64,000 bases of DNA from a bacterium (GTDB lineage: Bacteria; Bdellovibrionota_C; UBA2361; RFPC01): assembly GCA_030431715.1 (NCBI GenBank), contig JAUIIO010000018.1:1-64000 (forward strand), written 5' to 3'. Shown here one piece after another: positions 48,820-56,564 of the stretch. The notes beneath the pieces are model-generated. The model saw only the letters and a list, made by a program, of their open reading frames with translations, did not search any database and was not told the DNA's origin. Made by a program: the position numbers and the translations under genes. Positions within the stretch are counted from its first letter, which is position 1; every line of letters starts with the position of its first letter.

Positions 48820-50891
48820 AAACATGCCCTCTACGGCAGATTATAGCGCCTCTATCTCTCGTTATTCTTATTACTGGCTGTCAGCCTAGTCCCAATAGTA
48901 ATGTTCCAACAGGAGCCAGTGTTAGCGGAGTCGAGCTCGGGAAGACAGTAAGACGCCCACGTGCTTCTGGCGGTACTGTTACTACTTTTAGAGCACATAA
49001 AACTGCACCTATCGAACGAAAAGTCCAGAAGCAGGTACAGCGGAAGACAACACCTCAACCAACACTGCAAAAAACTAGCCGGGCTCCTGTAACAGCAAGC
49101 ACAAGGTCGGGAGTAGATGCATTCCAAGCAGGAGATTATCTACAAGCAGTAGGCCTCTTCCGCAAATCTGTTCGGCAGCAGCCACAAGATCCCGTTGCCC
49201 GATATAATCTTGGCACTGCCTACTCTGCACTTGGAAAGCATGAAGAAGCGCTGTCTATGTACAAGAAAGCTCTTCAACTTGGACTCACATCTGCTGAAGT
49301 GTATTACAACATCGGTGTAAGTTATGTAGCCCTTGGTTCTAGAAAATCTGCAATCAATTCGTGGACGACAGCCGTTAAAAAGGGGGCAGCTTCAGCTGAA
49401 ATTTATGCAAGTCTTGCACTCGTTGCAATTGAAGAGAATAGATATGACCACGCCAGATCGTTTCTCAGCAAAGCTTTAAGAATGGATCCGAACTCGTATG
49501 ATGCCTTAAATGCGCGAGCCGCGCTTTACCTGCGTGAAGGGAAAATGAACGCGGCCATCAACGATTGGAATAAAGCATTACAGGTGCAAAAGGTGAAAGC
49601 CGGACAGCGGAGATCCTCTACCGGATTTGCAGCAGGTGGTGAAAAGAAGGGCACGGCCGATGATGTCCGCCTCATGACAGTACTTGGACTCCACCCTTCC
49701 ACCCTTAAAAGTCTCTCAGATCGTGGTTGGAAAGCCTATGAAGAGGGCAGGTATGAGGATGCTATTAAGGTCTTTAGCTTACTGGAGAGCGTACGAGTAA
49801 AAGCTTCGCAGCTTAATCTTATTCTTGGCTATCTTCATGCTCAGCTCGGGAATTTTGATCAAGCATCTGAGGAATGGCAAAAAGCACTTGGAGATAAAGA
49901 ATACGCTGCGCAGGCTCTTAATAACCTAGGCGTCATGGAATTTTATCACGGCAATATTGATCAAGCGATTCAGAATTTTTCTCGGGCGATGGATGTTGAA
50001 GGCGGCTTTGCTGAGGCGGCACGGAACCTTGGCACGGCTCTATTTGCGCAGGGACAATATTCACAAGCTAAGGCCTCTTATCAGAAGGCTATTGTGTTAG
50101 ATCCAAAAGACGCAAAATCATATAACAATCTTGGACTTGTGCTCGCTACCCTTGGTGAAGCTACGGCTTCAAGGCAGGCATTTGAAAAAGCGCTCAGTCT
50201 CGATAGTAAGATGGCGTATGCACATTATAACCTCGGGCTCGATTATATACGTCAGGGGCAGTTAAATAAGGCAAAGGATAAACTTCAGACATATGATTCG
50301 CTTAACCCGAAAGATCCTGATCTCTATCTGAATCTTGGTTACATTGAAGGGACACAGGGAAGAATCGATCAAGCAAAAAGTCTCTTTGAAAAAGCACTTA
50401 CGATACGTCCTGATTTTGCATTGGCCGAGAATAATCTTGGAGTCTCATATTTTAGAATGAATCATAAAGGAAAGGCGCAGGAGCATTTCCAAAAAGCTAT
50501 TCAGTATGACCCCAACCTTTCAAATGCATACAACAATCTCGCTGCTGTATACGTTGAGACCGGAAAGTTAGAGCAAGCATCTGATGCGTATCAAAAAGCT
50601 ATAACTATTGATCCGGCAGACCGGGAAGCGAGAAGAAATCTCGGTTCGATCTATCTCCTAGAAGGACAACCAGAGAAAGCGCTCGAGCATCTTCAAATGG
50701 CAGTGTCTGCGCACCCAAATGATCCAGATGCCGTGTTTAATCTCGCACTAACCTATAAAGCACTTGATAAGGAAAGAGAATCAATCGCCTTCTTCGAGTC
50801 CTTTCTTAAAATCGTAGGCAAGGATCCTCAGTGGAAGGAGGAAGCGCTCAAGGCTGAGCAAGCAATCTATGACATTAAGTATCCAAGATAG
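48816..50891 (+). CDS. TPR-repeat lipoprotein
   Basis: A 691-residue outer- or inner-membrane lipoprotein made mostly of tetratricopeptide repeats. The signal MKTCPLRQIIAPLSLVILITGC ends at the lipidated Cys22, then a basic linker with a low-complexity region. From residue ~100 there are about a dozen TPRs (for example ARYNLGTAYSALGKHEEALS, KSYNNLGLVLATLGEATASR, SNAYNNLAAVYVETGKLEQA). Such proteins scaffold envelope complexes. It is translationally coupled to the cNMP-like gene upstream (ATGA overlap). A hairpin follows its stop. Confidence 0.93.
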   Translation: MKTCPLRQIIAPLSLVILITGCQPSPNSNVPTGASVSGVELGKTVRRPRASGGTVTTFRAHKTAPIERKVQKQVQRKTTPQPTLQKTSRAPVTASTRSGVDAFQAGDYLQAVGLFRKSVRQQPQDPVARYNLGTAYSALGKHEEALSMYKKALQLGLTSAEVYYNIGVSYVALGSRKSAINSWTTAVKKGAASAEIYASLALVAIEENRYDHARSFLSKALRMDPNSYDALNARAALYLREGKMNAAINDWNKALQVQKVKAGQRRSSTGFAAGGEKKGTADDVRLMTVLGLHPSTLKSLSDRGWKAYEEGRYEDAIKVFSLLESVRVKASQLNLILGYLHAQLGNFDQASEEWQKALGDKEYAAQALNNLGVMEFYHGNIDQAIQNFSRAMDVEGGFAEAARNLGTALFAQGQYSQAKASYQKAIVLDPKDAKSYNNLGLVLATLGEATASRQAFEKALSLDSKMAYAHYNLGLDYIRQGQLNKAKDKLQTYDSLNPKDPDLYLNLGYIEGTQGRIDQAKSLFEKALTIRPDFALAENNLGVSYFRMNHKGKAQEHFQKAIQYDPNLSNAYNNLAAVYVETGKLEQASDAYQKAITIDPADREARRNLGSIYLLEGQPEKALEHLQMAVSAHPNDPDAVFNLALTYKALDKERESIAFFESFLKIVGKDPQWKEEALKAEQAIYDIKYPR

Positions 50892-50901
50892 CGTTTAGGT
50901 G

Positions 50902-50925
50902 CTTTTCCTACGGAGATAGGAAAAG
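50902..50925 (+). terminator. hairpin after the TPR lipoprotein gene
   Basis: CTTTTCCTA (50902-50910), loop CGGAGA, TAGGAAAAG (50917-50925), followed by TTTCTGTT: a likely intrinsic terminator 10 bases after the TPR stop. Confidence 0.7.
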
Positions 50926-51039
50926 TTTCTGTTCCCAAGGCATTGATATTACAGCTTTTTGTCGAAACTTTAAGAAAAGTGCAGGAATAAGAAGCAAATA
51001 TCAAATTTCTGCCGATAGATAGGTAAGGGAACAGGTACT

Positions 51040-51828
51040 ATGTATACAGAAATACGACCAAATAATGATGCGCCTCTGGGCTCAAAGCCTAAGGAGCTTG
51101 ATGATACCATCGCACTTACTGAGGATAATGATACACTCGTTAATGCTGAGATCGATGTCCCCTTTAAATCATCACCGATACTTCGCTTTGGAATTCTACT
51201 TATTAGTGGCCTTATTGTAGGCCTCATTCTAGCCTATTTTCTTCAAACATATTATTACGCACAGCAAGAGTATAAGCCGCTTCCACCTGAGCCAACCCTT
51301 GAGGAAGCTGCGCAGCAACCAGCTGAAATAGTGCCTGAAGATCTCTTAAAACCTGAGAAGATGGTGGGGTCAGGTGAGCAAACGATTGATCAAGATCTTA
51401 TTTTAGATCTCGGAGGAGATAAGCCGGGATCTGCTTCAACTGGCGCCTCTAGTAATGCAAAGGTAAGATTAGAGCAGCGCAAGTTTCTTCACTCTGCGGA
51501 TCCAACGAAAGGCAAAATTTACGCGCCAACCTATACAGCGCCAGTGCGTAACGAAGCGAAAGAGTTTGAAGAGGTTGATGGTCCACTTCGACTGAAGCCA
51601 ATTCCTCAAAAGCCAGATAGGTTACACGACGGAAATACAACTATAGAATGGCAAAGCGGCTTTTATGCTAACAACCCGGAAAAGAATATTGAGATAGGAA
51701 AAGCCTATAAAGGTTATCTTGAAGACAATTATGGTAAGCCCATGGTTGACGAACTTTCTTCATTCGAGAAGGGAAGAGGTAACCTTCTAGATAGTGTGAA
51801 GGGGTCTTCGCACGGGCCGAAGCGTTAA
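51040..51828 (+). CDS. single-pass membrane protein of unknown function
   Basis: A 262-residue protein. An acidic cytoplasmic N-terminus of ~50 residues (NNDAPLGSKPKELDDTIALT) is followed by one membrane span (ILRFGILLISGLIVGLILAYFLQTYYY), a Pro/Glu-rich linker (KPLPPEPTLEEAAQQPAEIVPE) and a ~110-residue periplasmic domain of unknown type (TIEWQSGFYANNPEKNIEIGKAYKGYLEDNYGKP). AACAGGTACT lies before the ATG. It is convergent with the SH3 gene and may form an envelope complex with the TPR lipoprotein and the SH3 protein; that is inference from neighbourhood. Confidence 0.75.
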   Translation: MYTEIRPNNDAPLGSKPKELDDTIALTEDNDTLVNAEIDVPFKSSPILRFGILLISGLIVGLILAYFLQTYYYAQQEYKPLPPEPTLEEAAQQPAEIVPEDLLKPEKMVGSGEQTIDQDLILDLGGDKPGSASTGASSNAKVRLEQRKFLHSADPTKGKIYAPTYTAPVRNEAKEFEEVDGPLRLKPIPQKPDRLHDGNTTIEWQSGFYANNPEKNIEIGKAYKGYLEDNYGKPMVDELSSFEKGRGNLLDSVKGSSHGPKR

Positions 51829-51834
51829 ATTTCT

Positions 51835-52566
51835 CTATTCTTCCCAGTCTAAACGATCACTTTCAGGCTCATATCCACGTACCTTGATATAGAGGGTAGG
51901 AAGAGTTCTACTGTCGGGACCAAAAAGAAGAACATCACTGTGAACCCAACCGCGAATACCATCTTCTGTAATGATGCGGTACCAATTCTCGTGACGCGTT
52001 TCAATAGCAACCTGAGTACCAAGCGGCACACGAGTGAGAGTCATGTAGTCTCTGGCAGGCCCAGAGAGAAGATTTGTATCTTTAAGCGAGATGAGGGCGA
52101 GAGGCATATCATCTCGTATCTCAATGCTTCCAAATTTAAGCGGCTTCGCATCTTGTACTGCTCGGATGAGGGCTGGCTCACCACAACACGCTCGTAGCTT
52201 ACCGGTATAGATTTGTGATTCGGTCTTATAAGGAGTCGTGCTATCTCCAAGGGCGAACTGCTCAATGAGAGACTCTTCTCCTTGAGCCTGATTAATGGTG
52301 TCATCAATCTTTCTCGCACGCACAATCATTGAATGAGGTGGTGCCTCAGGTGTTGGCTCTGAATGAAGCTTTTCTATGATTTCAAGTTCTTTTTTGTAGA
52401 GAACATGGTCGCGATTATCAATCCAAGAGTAAGGAACCTGTCTCTCATCTGATGGTGATATGGCATCAGCTGTAGATGTTTGTGAAAACACAGGTGTCGG
52501 CGCGAGCAGAAGAGCACACGATAACGTAAGTGCTGATAGAGAGGATTGTGTCGAGTACTTCATCAT
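51835..52566 (-). CDS. exported SH3-domain protein
   Basis: A 243-residue exported protein with signal peptide MMKYSTQSSLSALTLSCALLLAPTPVFSQT. The last ~75 residues are a bacterial SH3 (SH3b) domain: MPLALISLKDTNLLSGPARDYMTLTRVPLGTQVAIETRHENWYRIITEDGIRGWVHSDVLLF, with the RSGPS-like and GWVxxxLL motifs that bind peptidoglycan peptides. The N-terminal half is helical, and two Cys (RACCGE) follow. Probably attaches to cell wall. Convergent with the membrane protein, 6 bases apart. Confidence 0.88.
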   Translation of the reverse strand: MMKYSTQSSLSALTLSCALLLAPTPVFSQTSTADAISPSDERQVPYSWIDNRDHVLYKKELEIIEKLHSEPTPEAPPHSMIVRARKIDDTINQAQGEESLIEQFALGDSTTPYKTESQIYTGKLRACCGEPALIRAVQDAKPLKFGSIEIRDDMPLALISLKDTNLLSGPARDYMTLTRVPLGTQVAIETRHENWYRIITEDGIRGWVHSDVLLFGPDSRTLPTLYIKVRGYEPESDRLDWEE

Positions 52567-52790
52567 ATTCTATACCGTGCGTATAATTCTAAAAGCTACG
52601 GGTTACTAAGCAAATTTATATTCAGTACATTCCCCTAGTACTATTCTATCCGGGGTATATCCTGTTATGGGGAGCCTAGTCAGAAGCGTAGCGCAACGGC
52701 TGATACATCTCTCTAGATAATCCATTTTATTCACGGAATTCTCATATTCTCAGTGTTTTTTACCTATTGCCTGATACGGTTCTATGCTTC
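52567..52790. other. intergenic region with candidate promoter for the RNA at 52795
   Basis: No coding frame is supported. Near the right end TTTACC (52759-52764), an 18-base spacer and TATGCT (52783-52788) form a sigma-70-like promoter pointing right, with a start near 52795. The rest is AT-rich and featureless. Confidence 0.45.
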
Positions 52791-52794
52791 AACA

Positions 52795-53143
52795 TGGGCC
52801 TATAAGGTAGGTTTTTGCCTGCTTTTCCCTTAGTACCGAAGAGCGTTTCGGGTTAGAGAACGGGGATGAAGCCTGAGAAAACTTAAGACTTTTAAAGGGG
52901 GTGGTCTTTTAGGAATCTCCCGTGCGCTCGAACAGGAGCTGGTGTACAGGGCAGGAGAGAAAGTGGTGTTCTCCCGAGTGTCCTTGAGCCAAAAAGTCTG
53001 GCTGTTTTCTCGACTTCTCAAGAAGTGGAGCCTGGTTTGTAGGTCGGTTTTTACCGGCAAGCAGTATACCGGGAATAAAAAGGCTGGGATACCATTAACT
53101 TTTTAATTTAAAAGGCGAGCAATCGGTGGCTCGCCTTTTTTTT
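52795..53143 (+). ncRNA. candidate structured non-coding RNA of about 345 bases with intrinsic terminator
   Basis: A region with no convincing open frame starts after a promoter-like sequence (TTTACC, 18 bases, TATGCT) and ends in a strong Rho-independent terminator. In between are many short hairpins: GCTC-GAACAG-GAGC (52926-52939), GGAGA/TCTCC near 52951-52975, AGCC/GGCT near 52987-53003, ACTTCT-CA-AGAAGT (53013-53026) and CGGT-TTTT-ACCG (53045-53056). Composition is less AT-rich than the flanks. I checked for tmRNA, RNase P RNA, 6S RNA and SRP RNA landmarks and found none. The class is unknown, and the 5' end is approximate. Confidence 0.5.
53111..53143 (+). terminator. strong intrinsic terminator
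   Basis: AAAGGCGAGC (53111-53120), loop AATCGGTG, GCTCGCCTTT (53129-53138), followed by TTTTT. This is a textbook terminator ending the RNA candidate. It overlaps the longest open frame of the DUF1704 gene, which argues that translation of that gene begins downstream (53192). Confidence 0.93.
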
Positions 53144-53191
53144 ATCTCCGATTTATTTTCTGAGAATTCCGCTCGTGATACTTTAGTTGTT

Positions 53192-54427
53192 ATGGCGGAT
53201 ATGACATCCCACAGTCAGGTAGATAAAACTCGGGTTTCGAGGCGAGAGGCTCTCTCAGCACTGGGCGCATCTGCTCTTTCTCTCGCGACATTTTCCCTAT
53301 CTTCTCAGGCGGAAGAGTCTCGGAGTGAAGAAGGTCCAGTCTCTTCCGATTATCATCCTGAGATTCAAAGGTATAAGAGGGTCAATGAAGAGTTGTCTCG
53401 AATAGGTTCAACTTTTGCGGTAAGTAATGGTCTTCATCCTATAAATTTCCGCATCGAAAAGGCGAAGTTTTTGAAGGATCCTTCATCTGATCCAGATTTT
53501 CGATATCCTCCTCTACCTAAAGCAATTGGTTCTATTATTGATAGGGTCAAAGGGATAACTATACCTCGAAGTAACAAAATTCTTGCCGGGGTGATGAGAG
53601 AGTACCAGCAAAATATTCTCTCTGCCTGTGCGATGCTTGTTGCAAGAGAAGATCGTGCCAGTATGATAGAGCATTCCCAGCAAATATTCGGAGCTCCTTC
53701 CGTTGAGCTTCAAAGTGAGGCTAGGCGATTACTGCGTCGGTTTCCCGTATCGAAGAGAGAGTCTCACACGATATCTGCTTTTGAGGCTTCCAAATACTTC
53801 AAATCCCTATTTGATAAGCATGGCTACATAGGATGGCGTACCGAGTTGAGTGAGCAGGATTTTTTGTCAGTAGATCGAGGACAGAAAATCTTAAATATTC
53901 CTAAACATCGCATGTATGGAGAGGTTGAGTTACAACTTCTCGATCTGCATGAACGATCGGTGCATATAAACCGCAGTATCAATGGCGCGCTTCAGCCACT
54001 TCCTCTTTTTCATGATGGTTTTCCCGGTTATATGAGCACCGAAGAGGGATTGGCGGTATACGCAGAGCTTCATTCAGGGCTTGAGGTAAGTGACAAGGTT
54101 AGAATCTATGCTGCCAGAGTTTTAGCCGTGCGCTCTTTACTTGATGGCGGTTCCTTTAGTGAGACGTTTCATCACTTACTTAATCTCTCCTTTTCTGAAA
54201 GAGATGCATGGGGCGTCACTTTTAAGGTCTTTAGAGGTGGAGGATATGTGCGAGACCACTGTTACCTGCAGGGGTATTCTCATATATTGAAATACCTTGA
54301 AGAAGGCAAATCGCTGCGTGATCTTTTTGTCGGAAAAATAGGAGTAGATGACTTGGAAACTGTGTCGTTGTTACGTGAAATGGAGCTCGTGAGAGAGCCT
54401 CTCCGCATTCCAGACTTTTGTAGCTAG
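53192..54427 (+). CDS. Tat-exported DUF1704-family putative metallopeptidase
   Basis: A 411-residue protein of the DUF1704 family (relatives of the tubulin carboxypeptidase MATCAP). The core motif is LHERSVHINRSINGALQPL, with His253-Glu254-x-x-x-His258 (HExxxH) followed by the family's Arg-Gly segment, and YMSTEEGLAVYAELHSGL supplies the third ligand Glu. The N-terminus has a twin-Arg export signal, VSRREALSALGASALSLATFSL, which is unusual for this family. The start at 53192 (or 53201) is chosen because upstream sequence is the RNA terminator. The region between terminator and start is only about 50 bases. Function is inferred; substrate unknown. Confidence 0.8.
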   Translation: MADMTSHSQVDKTRVSRREALSALGASALSLATFSLSSQAEESRSEEGPVSSDYHPEIQRYKRVNEELSRIGSTFAVSNGLHPINFRIEKAKFLKDPSSDPDFRYPPLPKAIGSIIDRVKGITIPRSNKILAGVMREYQQNILSACAMLVAREDRASMIEHSQQIFGAPSVELQSEARRLLRRFPVSKRESHTISAFEASKYFKSLFDKHGYIGWRTELSEQDFLSVDRGQKILNIPKHRMYGEVELQLLDLHERSVHINRSINGALQPLPLFHDGFPGYMSTEEGLAVYAELHSGLEVSDKVRIYAARVLAVRSLLDGGSFSETFHHLLNLSFSERDAWGVTFKVFRGGGYVRDHCYLQGYSHILKYLEEGKSLRDLFVGKIGVDDLETVSLLREMELVREPLRIPDFCS

Positions 54428-54489
54428 GCTCTGTTTCTCTTCCTCAGCATCTCCTATAGTAGGCGTCTACGATATACAAAGGAGTTCCT

Positions 54490-55125
54490 ATGAAACAGAT
54501 ATATTATTCTCTCTTCTCTCTTTGCTTGTTTCTTAGCTCACCGCTTATTGCTGATGTGCCCGATAAGGCTGAAGACGTTAAGCCCATAGCCGTTGAGCAG
54601 TCCTTGCCCAATTTGCCACTTCTTAATGCAGATGGAGATAAAGTCTCACTCACCGAAATGGTTCAGTTAGCTCCTGCCATAGTTATTTTTTACCGAGGAG
54701 GGTGGTGTCCATACTGTACCAAACATCTGGGAGCTTTGCAGGGAGTTTCCATGGAGTTAATTAGCCTTGGCTATAAAATTATTGCTATCAGCCCTGATAG
54801 ACCTGAGAAACTTAAAGAAGCTCAGAAGAAGCACAATTTGGATTACACGCTCCTTTCAGATAGCTCAATGGAATTTAGTCAGGCAATGGGGCTTGCCTTT
54901 CGCCTTGATGATAAGACGTTCAAGAAATACAAGGAAGAGTATGGAATTGATATCGAGGGGGACTCAGGATTTAAGCACCATCAACTTCCTGTTCCAGCAG
55001 CATTCATCGTTGATGGGAGTGGTGTAATCAAGTATGCCTTTACCGATCCTGATTACAAGAAGCGTATTGATGCCAAAGAGCTTACAAAGAAAGCTAGAGA
55101 GCTTCATGTTGATGGCGAGATCTGA
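54490..55125 (+). CDS. exported AhpC/TSA-family peroxiredoxin-like protein
   Basis: A 211-residue thioredoxin-fold protein with signal peptide MKQIYYSLFSLCLFLSSPLIADVP. The active site is FYRGGWCPYCTKHL (WCxxC, two Cys), with SLGYKIIAISPDRPEKLKEAQK and PVPAAFIVDGSGVIKYAF typical of the AhpC/TSA (peroxiredoxin-like, PRX-like 1) class. GGAGTT lies six bases before the ATG. It would reduce peroxides or protein disulfides in the periplasm; the CxxC points to a thioredoxin-like oxidoreductase as an alternative. A hairpin follows the stop. Confidence 0.88.
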   Translation: MKQIYYSLFSLCLFLSSPLIADVPDKAEDVKPIAVEQSLPNLPLLNADGDKVSLTEMVQLAPAIVIFYRGGWCPYCTKHLGALQGVSMELISLGYKIIAISPDRPEKLKEAQKKHNLDYTLLSDSSMEFSQAMGLAFRLDDKTFKKYKEEYGIDIEGDSGFKHHQLPVPAAFIVDGSGVIKYAFTDPDYKKRIDAKELTKKARELHVDGEI

Positions 55126-55126
55126 G

Positions 55127-55199
55127 AAAAAGGAGCACGCGGCCATTCCCAACCATGGGATAAATGACCTTCCGTGAGTTGACCGCATGGCTCCTTTTC
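55127..55199. terminator. long imperfect hairpin between convergent genes
   Basis: AAAAAGGAGCacGCGG (from 55127) pairs with CCGCATGGCTCCTTTT (to 55198), enclosing CCCA-ACCA-TGGG (55148-55159). Its A-rich left and T-rich right ends suit a bidirectional terminator between the peroxiredoxin and the leftward small membrane gene. Confidence 0.75.
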
Positions 55200-55219
55200 A
55201 CAACAACTGCCGGGTTTTC

Positions 55220-55411
55220 TTACCTAGCAGCGCCACCGCTTCTCATCATCACCCTGAACACTGCAGTTGAGGTCAAGGCGAACAGGCCGGCAATGGCCGT
55301 GCGAAAGCCGGTAGCTTCGCCCCCGGTGCTTGCCAAGTAGATTCCTAGAAATAGGGCGCCTACTCCGACGAGTACCGAGATGTGAGTGAGTACATCGATC
55401 TTTGTCCTCAT
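55220..55411 (-). CDS. small two-span membrane protein
   Basis: A 63-residue protein, MRTKIDVLTHISVLVGVGAL onward, with two hydrophobic helices (HISVLVGVGALFLGIYLAS and RTAIAGLFALTSTAVFRVMM) joined by a short polar loop, and a basic C-terminus. The ATG is preceded by AAAGGAAATTAAC, a good ribosome-binding site. I recognise no family; many bacterial stress-related small membrane proteins share this layout. Confidence 0.75.
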   Translation of the reverse strand: MRTKIDVLTHISVLVGVGALFLGIYLASTGGEATGFRTAIAGLFALTSTAVFRVMMRSGGAAR

Positions 55412-55535
55412 GTTAATTTCCTTTCTTTTGAGGGAAGGGCCGAATGCAAGGTTGTTATGAACCTATGCCAGAAAGTGTGACTCGGATTTGAGCAGTTTCT
55501 TGTATTTATTTTATTCCTGAGGTGTAATTCACCCT

Positions 55536-56369
55536 ATGACGATTGTAAATCAACTCCTTAGCTATCTTACTCCACATCTTATTGAAAGCGGGCAATACGC
55601 TCTTGAAGTTCGCAAACGTATTAAACTTCAAGACAATAAAGAAAAGTATAGTGGAAATATTTTTAGCGAAGTCCTCACTGATGCCGATCTTTCAATCCAA
55701 AATAAGATAGAAGTTGCACTTTTAGCAAAATTCCCCGAGATCTCTTTCTTCGGAGAAGAAGAAGACAAATCATTAAATGCGAAGTATTTTCCGGAAGGAG
55801 CTGAGCTTACTGTCTTATTGGATCCAATAGATGGAACAAGATATTTTGTAGATAACGTACCCGGCTTTAATGTCTTACTCAGCATAGTATCAAAAAATCA
55901 ATACGAAGCAGTGCTGATGCATCTGCCTGAGCAGGAGACGACCTATGTAGCTGAACGCGGGAAAGGCGCGTGGAAATTTAAAAACGATACTCCAGAAAAG
56001 AGAGAAGCGGTAACGTTCACTGCTGATTCCCCTTATCTTATTTACTCACCAGGAGTTGCCTTCAAAGAATCTCTCCCCGATAAGTACACTCCTTATCACT
56101 TTATAGATGACTACGGTTCAATTACTCCACCACCAAGTACAAATAGCTTGCTCTGGAATGGTGCCGTAGGTGCAGCTCTCACCAATCCACAAGCGATTGA
56201 TGCATTGGCTATTGGATTTCTCGTTCAAGAGGCAGGAGGAGTATGTCTTACGCCAGACGGTGAGCCTTTGGTCTTAGAGGACCTCGACACAACAAGAGTC
56301 TATCCGTGTTGTATTATCGCTCAAAATCAATCAGTAGCCGAAGATATACTAAATAATGCTTCCTTTTAA
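55536..56369 (+). CDS. inositol monophosphatase-family phosphatase
   Basis: A 277-residue Mg-dependent phosphatase of the IMPase/FBPase/CysQ superfamily. Metal ligands: FFGEEEDKS (Glu-Glu), the core LLDPIDGTRYFVDNVPGF (Asp-Pro-Ile-Asp-Gly-Thr) and, toward the C-terminus, AIDALAIGFLVQEAGGVCL, where the third motif Asp is kept but WD is ID. The substrate may be inositol phosphate, fructose bisphosphate or adenosine 3',5'-bisphosphate; motifs alone do not decide. No ribosome-binding site is strong. It ends just before a nested inverted repeat. Confidence 0.9.
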   Translation: MTIVNQLLSYLTPHLIESGQYALEVRKRIKLQDNKEKYSGNIFSEVLTDADLSIQNKIEVALLAKFPEISFFGEEEDKSLNAKYFPEGAELTVLLDPIDGTRYFVDNVPGFNVLLSIVSKNQYEAVLMHLPEQETTYVAERGKGAWKFKNDTPEKREAVTFTADSPYLIYSPGVAFKESLPDKYTPYHFIDDYGSITPPPSTNSLLWNGAVGAALTNPQAIDALAIGFLVQEAGGVCLTPDGEPLVLEDLDTTRVYPCCIIAQNQSVAEDILNNASF

Positions 56370-56411
56370 TGTTATTGTCCCCCCCCTTTTCTTCCTTGGG
56401 GTAAGCACGGA

Positions 56412-56548
56412 GAACTGCGGAGAGAGTGTGTTAAAAGGCAGTATCGCTTTGACCGAAAGGGCAGGAGCCCGAAGGTCAAAGCGTTAAGCAAACGAAGCTA
56501 GGAAGGCGAAGAGAGCGGCTGCCTTTTAACACACTCTCTCCGCAGTTC
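56412..56548. repeat. nested inverted-repeat element (137 bases)
   Basis: Two 30-base arms, 56412-56441 and 56519-56548, are perfectly complementary (GAACTGCGGAGAGAGTG at the left end, CACTCTCTCCGCAGTTC at the right). Inside, CGCTTTGACC (56445-56454) pairs with GGTCAAAGCG (56474-56483) around GGGC/GCCC. The result is a cruciform-capable element without an open frame between the IMPase and membrane protein genes. Its size and CTCTCTCCG motif recall the imperfect repeat at 29734-29885. Confidence 0.9.
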
Positions 56549-56564
56549 GGTTTAGGCCCATTTA

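Noticed and set aside
52830..53060. Leftward open frame of 76 codons inside the RNA candidate
   Set aside because: Composition is Arg/Ser/Pro-rich and not protein-like, there is no ribosome-binding site, and it runs antisense to a unit with its own promoter and terminator.
56412..56548. The nested inverted repeat as an ordinary transcription terminator
   Set aside because: Arms of 30 bases with an inner stem and no following T-tract are too large and lack the terminator tail.
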